This document shows, piece by piece, positions 14,624 to 15,063 of a stretch of 15,063 nt of DNA. The stretch is from Prevotellaceae bacterium. GTDB taxonomy: Bacteria; Bacteroidota; Bacteroidia; Bacteroidales; Paludibacteraceae. The number at the start of each line of letters is the position of its first letter. The stretch's first letter is position 1. Where the stretch lies: contig JACJXK010000032.1 in assembly GCA_020636675.1 (NCBI GenBank), positions 1 to 15,063 of the forward strand, given 5' to 3'. The notes under the pieces were generated by a model. That model saw only the letters and a list, made by a program, of their open reading frames with translations, ran no database searches and was not told the DNA's origin. Both the position numbers and the translations under genes were made by a program.

Positions 14624-14642
14624 GGGAGAACCAAAACCTCCC
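14624..14642 (-). other. Small hairpin in the bglX leader
   Basis: GGGAG (14624-14628) pairs with CTCCC (14638-14642) across a 9-nt loop, in the predicted untranslated leader of bglX. Significance uncertain. Confidence 0.3.
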
Positions 14643-14678
14643 AAACTGAAGGCAATTTGCACAAAATCCACGAAACTA

Positions 14679-14686
14679 CAAAATTA
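14679..14686 (-). promoter_or_regulatory. Possible -7 box of bglX
   Basis: Minus strand TAATTTTG matches TAnnTTTG, about 125 nt before the bglX ATG. There is no obvious -33 TTTG. It would give a leader of about 120 nt. Confidence 0.4.
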
Positions 14687-14735
14687 AGGAAAAGAAAAAG
14701 GTCGCCGACATCATGTTAAAGACATCCTTGAAAAT

Positions 14736-14945
14736 CTACGCAATGCCGTAATTTAGTATCTGTAAAATTCGCCTTAGGACACTGATGGGAGCATTAAAAT
14801 CAGCATTTATATCCTTATCGCTTTCATTTACAGAAATCCCATATACTCCATCTTTCTCGGACTTCAATATCATATTTATTGCGGTTTTTATTGGTTGACT
14901 CAAAACAATAGAATCTCCCTTTTTGCTTTGGAATCTGCTATCCAT
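14736..14945 (-). CDS. Hypothetical protein, perhaps the 3' part of a frameshifted gene
   Basis: 69 codons starting MDSRFQSKKG and ending LQILNYGIA. I do not recognise it. A second minus frame starts at an ATG at 14983 (MSDEPKKLLSMLKWIADSK) and stops at 14900; it has better amphipathic, protein-like character than the first 8 residues of the 69-codon frame. Adding one A to the A5 run just after those codons would join them into one protein of about 82 residues, MSDEPKKLLS...KKGDSIVLSQP...NYGIA. A TACAATTTG promoter-like site and an upstream TTTG lie in the last 50 bp of the window. It could be a broken gene, a sequencing error or two unrelated frames. Confidence 0.35.
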   Translation of the reverse strand: MDSRFQSKKGDSIVLSQPIKTAINMILKSEKDGVYGISVNESDKDINADFNAPISVLRRILQILNYGIA

Positions 14946-15025
14946 TTTAGCATACTTAAGAGCTTTTTTGGTTCATCCGACATTTGGAGTGATGGTATAG
15001 TAAAAAAGAAGAAAACCGCCGAACA

Positions 15026-15063
15026 AATTGTATATTTGAATAACAACAAATAAATGTACAATT
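15026..15063. repeat. Inverted repeat at the window edge with promoter-like core
   Basis: AATTGTA (15026-15032) pairs with TACAATT (15057-15063), and TATTTG (15033-15038) with CAAATA (15047-15052), leaving a 4-nt bulge AATG. TATATTTG (15031-15038) also reads as a plus-strand -7 box. It may be an operator or promoter for a gene beyond the window. Confidence 0.4.

Overview
The window looks like a chromosomal segment of a Bacteroidales species (Bacteroides or a close relative). Promoter-like sites follow the Bacteroidetes TAnnTTTG form. MutS, LepB, DapB, MetRS, a DUF3108 protein and a GH3 lipoprotein all read as Bacteroidetes-type proteins. Coordinates from about 2600 rightwards are ordinary, dense core genome. 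The first ~2.4 kb is visibly more AT-rich and has accessory character.

Left accessory block (1-~2450): a HindIII-family restriction endonuclease runs off the left edge on the minus strand. Upstream of it are a perfect 26-bp palindrome and the catalytic domain of an IntI/Xer-like tyrosine recombinase whose N-terminal half is missing or frameshifted. The broken end of the recombinase abuts a short type II-C-like CRISPR array of three identical 47-bp repeats and two 30-bp spacers. No cas gene is present. A fourth identical repeat lies alone 282 bp further on, inside a small SEC-C-motif ORF; removing exactly those 47 bp gives a shorter ORF whose stop overlaps the stop of a convergent small membrane-protein gene. 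Between repeats 3 and 4 is a promoter-hairpin-terminator unit on the minus strand that looks like an undescribed small RNA of about 90 nt. Each repeat contains a good Bacteroides-type promoter (TTG-N19-TATCTTTG), so repeats may start crRNA transcription and, at the array end, transcription of the recombinase remnant.

Core minus-strand cluster (9698 down to 2757), in transcription order: dapB (lysine/DAP synthesis), lepB (signal peptidase I), a secreted DUF3108 protein, an NtrC-type sigma-54 response regulator that lacks a DNA-binding domain, and mutS with a clear terminator behind it. Gaps of 12-42 nt suggest that dapB-lepB-DUF3108-regulator are co-transcribed. mutS follows after 121 nt.

Right part: metG (methionyl-tRNA synthetase) is divergent from dapB and has a structured leader of roughly 110 nt. 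It converges on bglX, a GH3 beta-glucosidase lipoprotein; two strong hairpins separate them. Beyond bglX lie a short, possibly frameshifted hypothetical gene and an inverted repeat at the window end.
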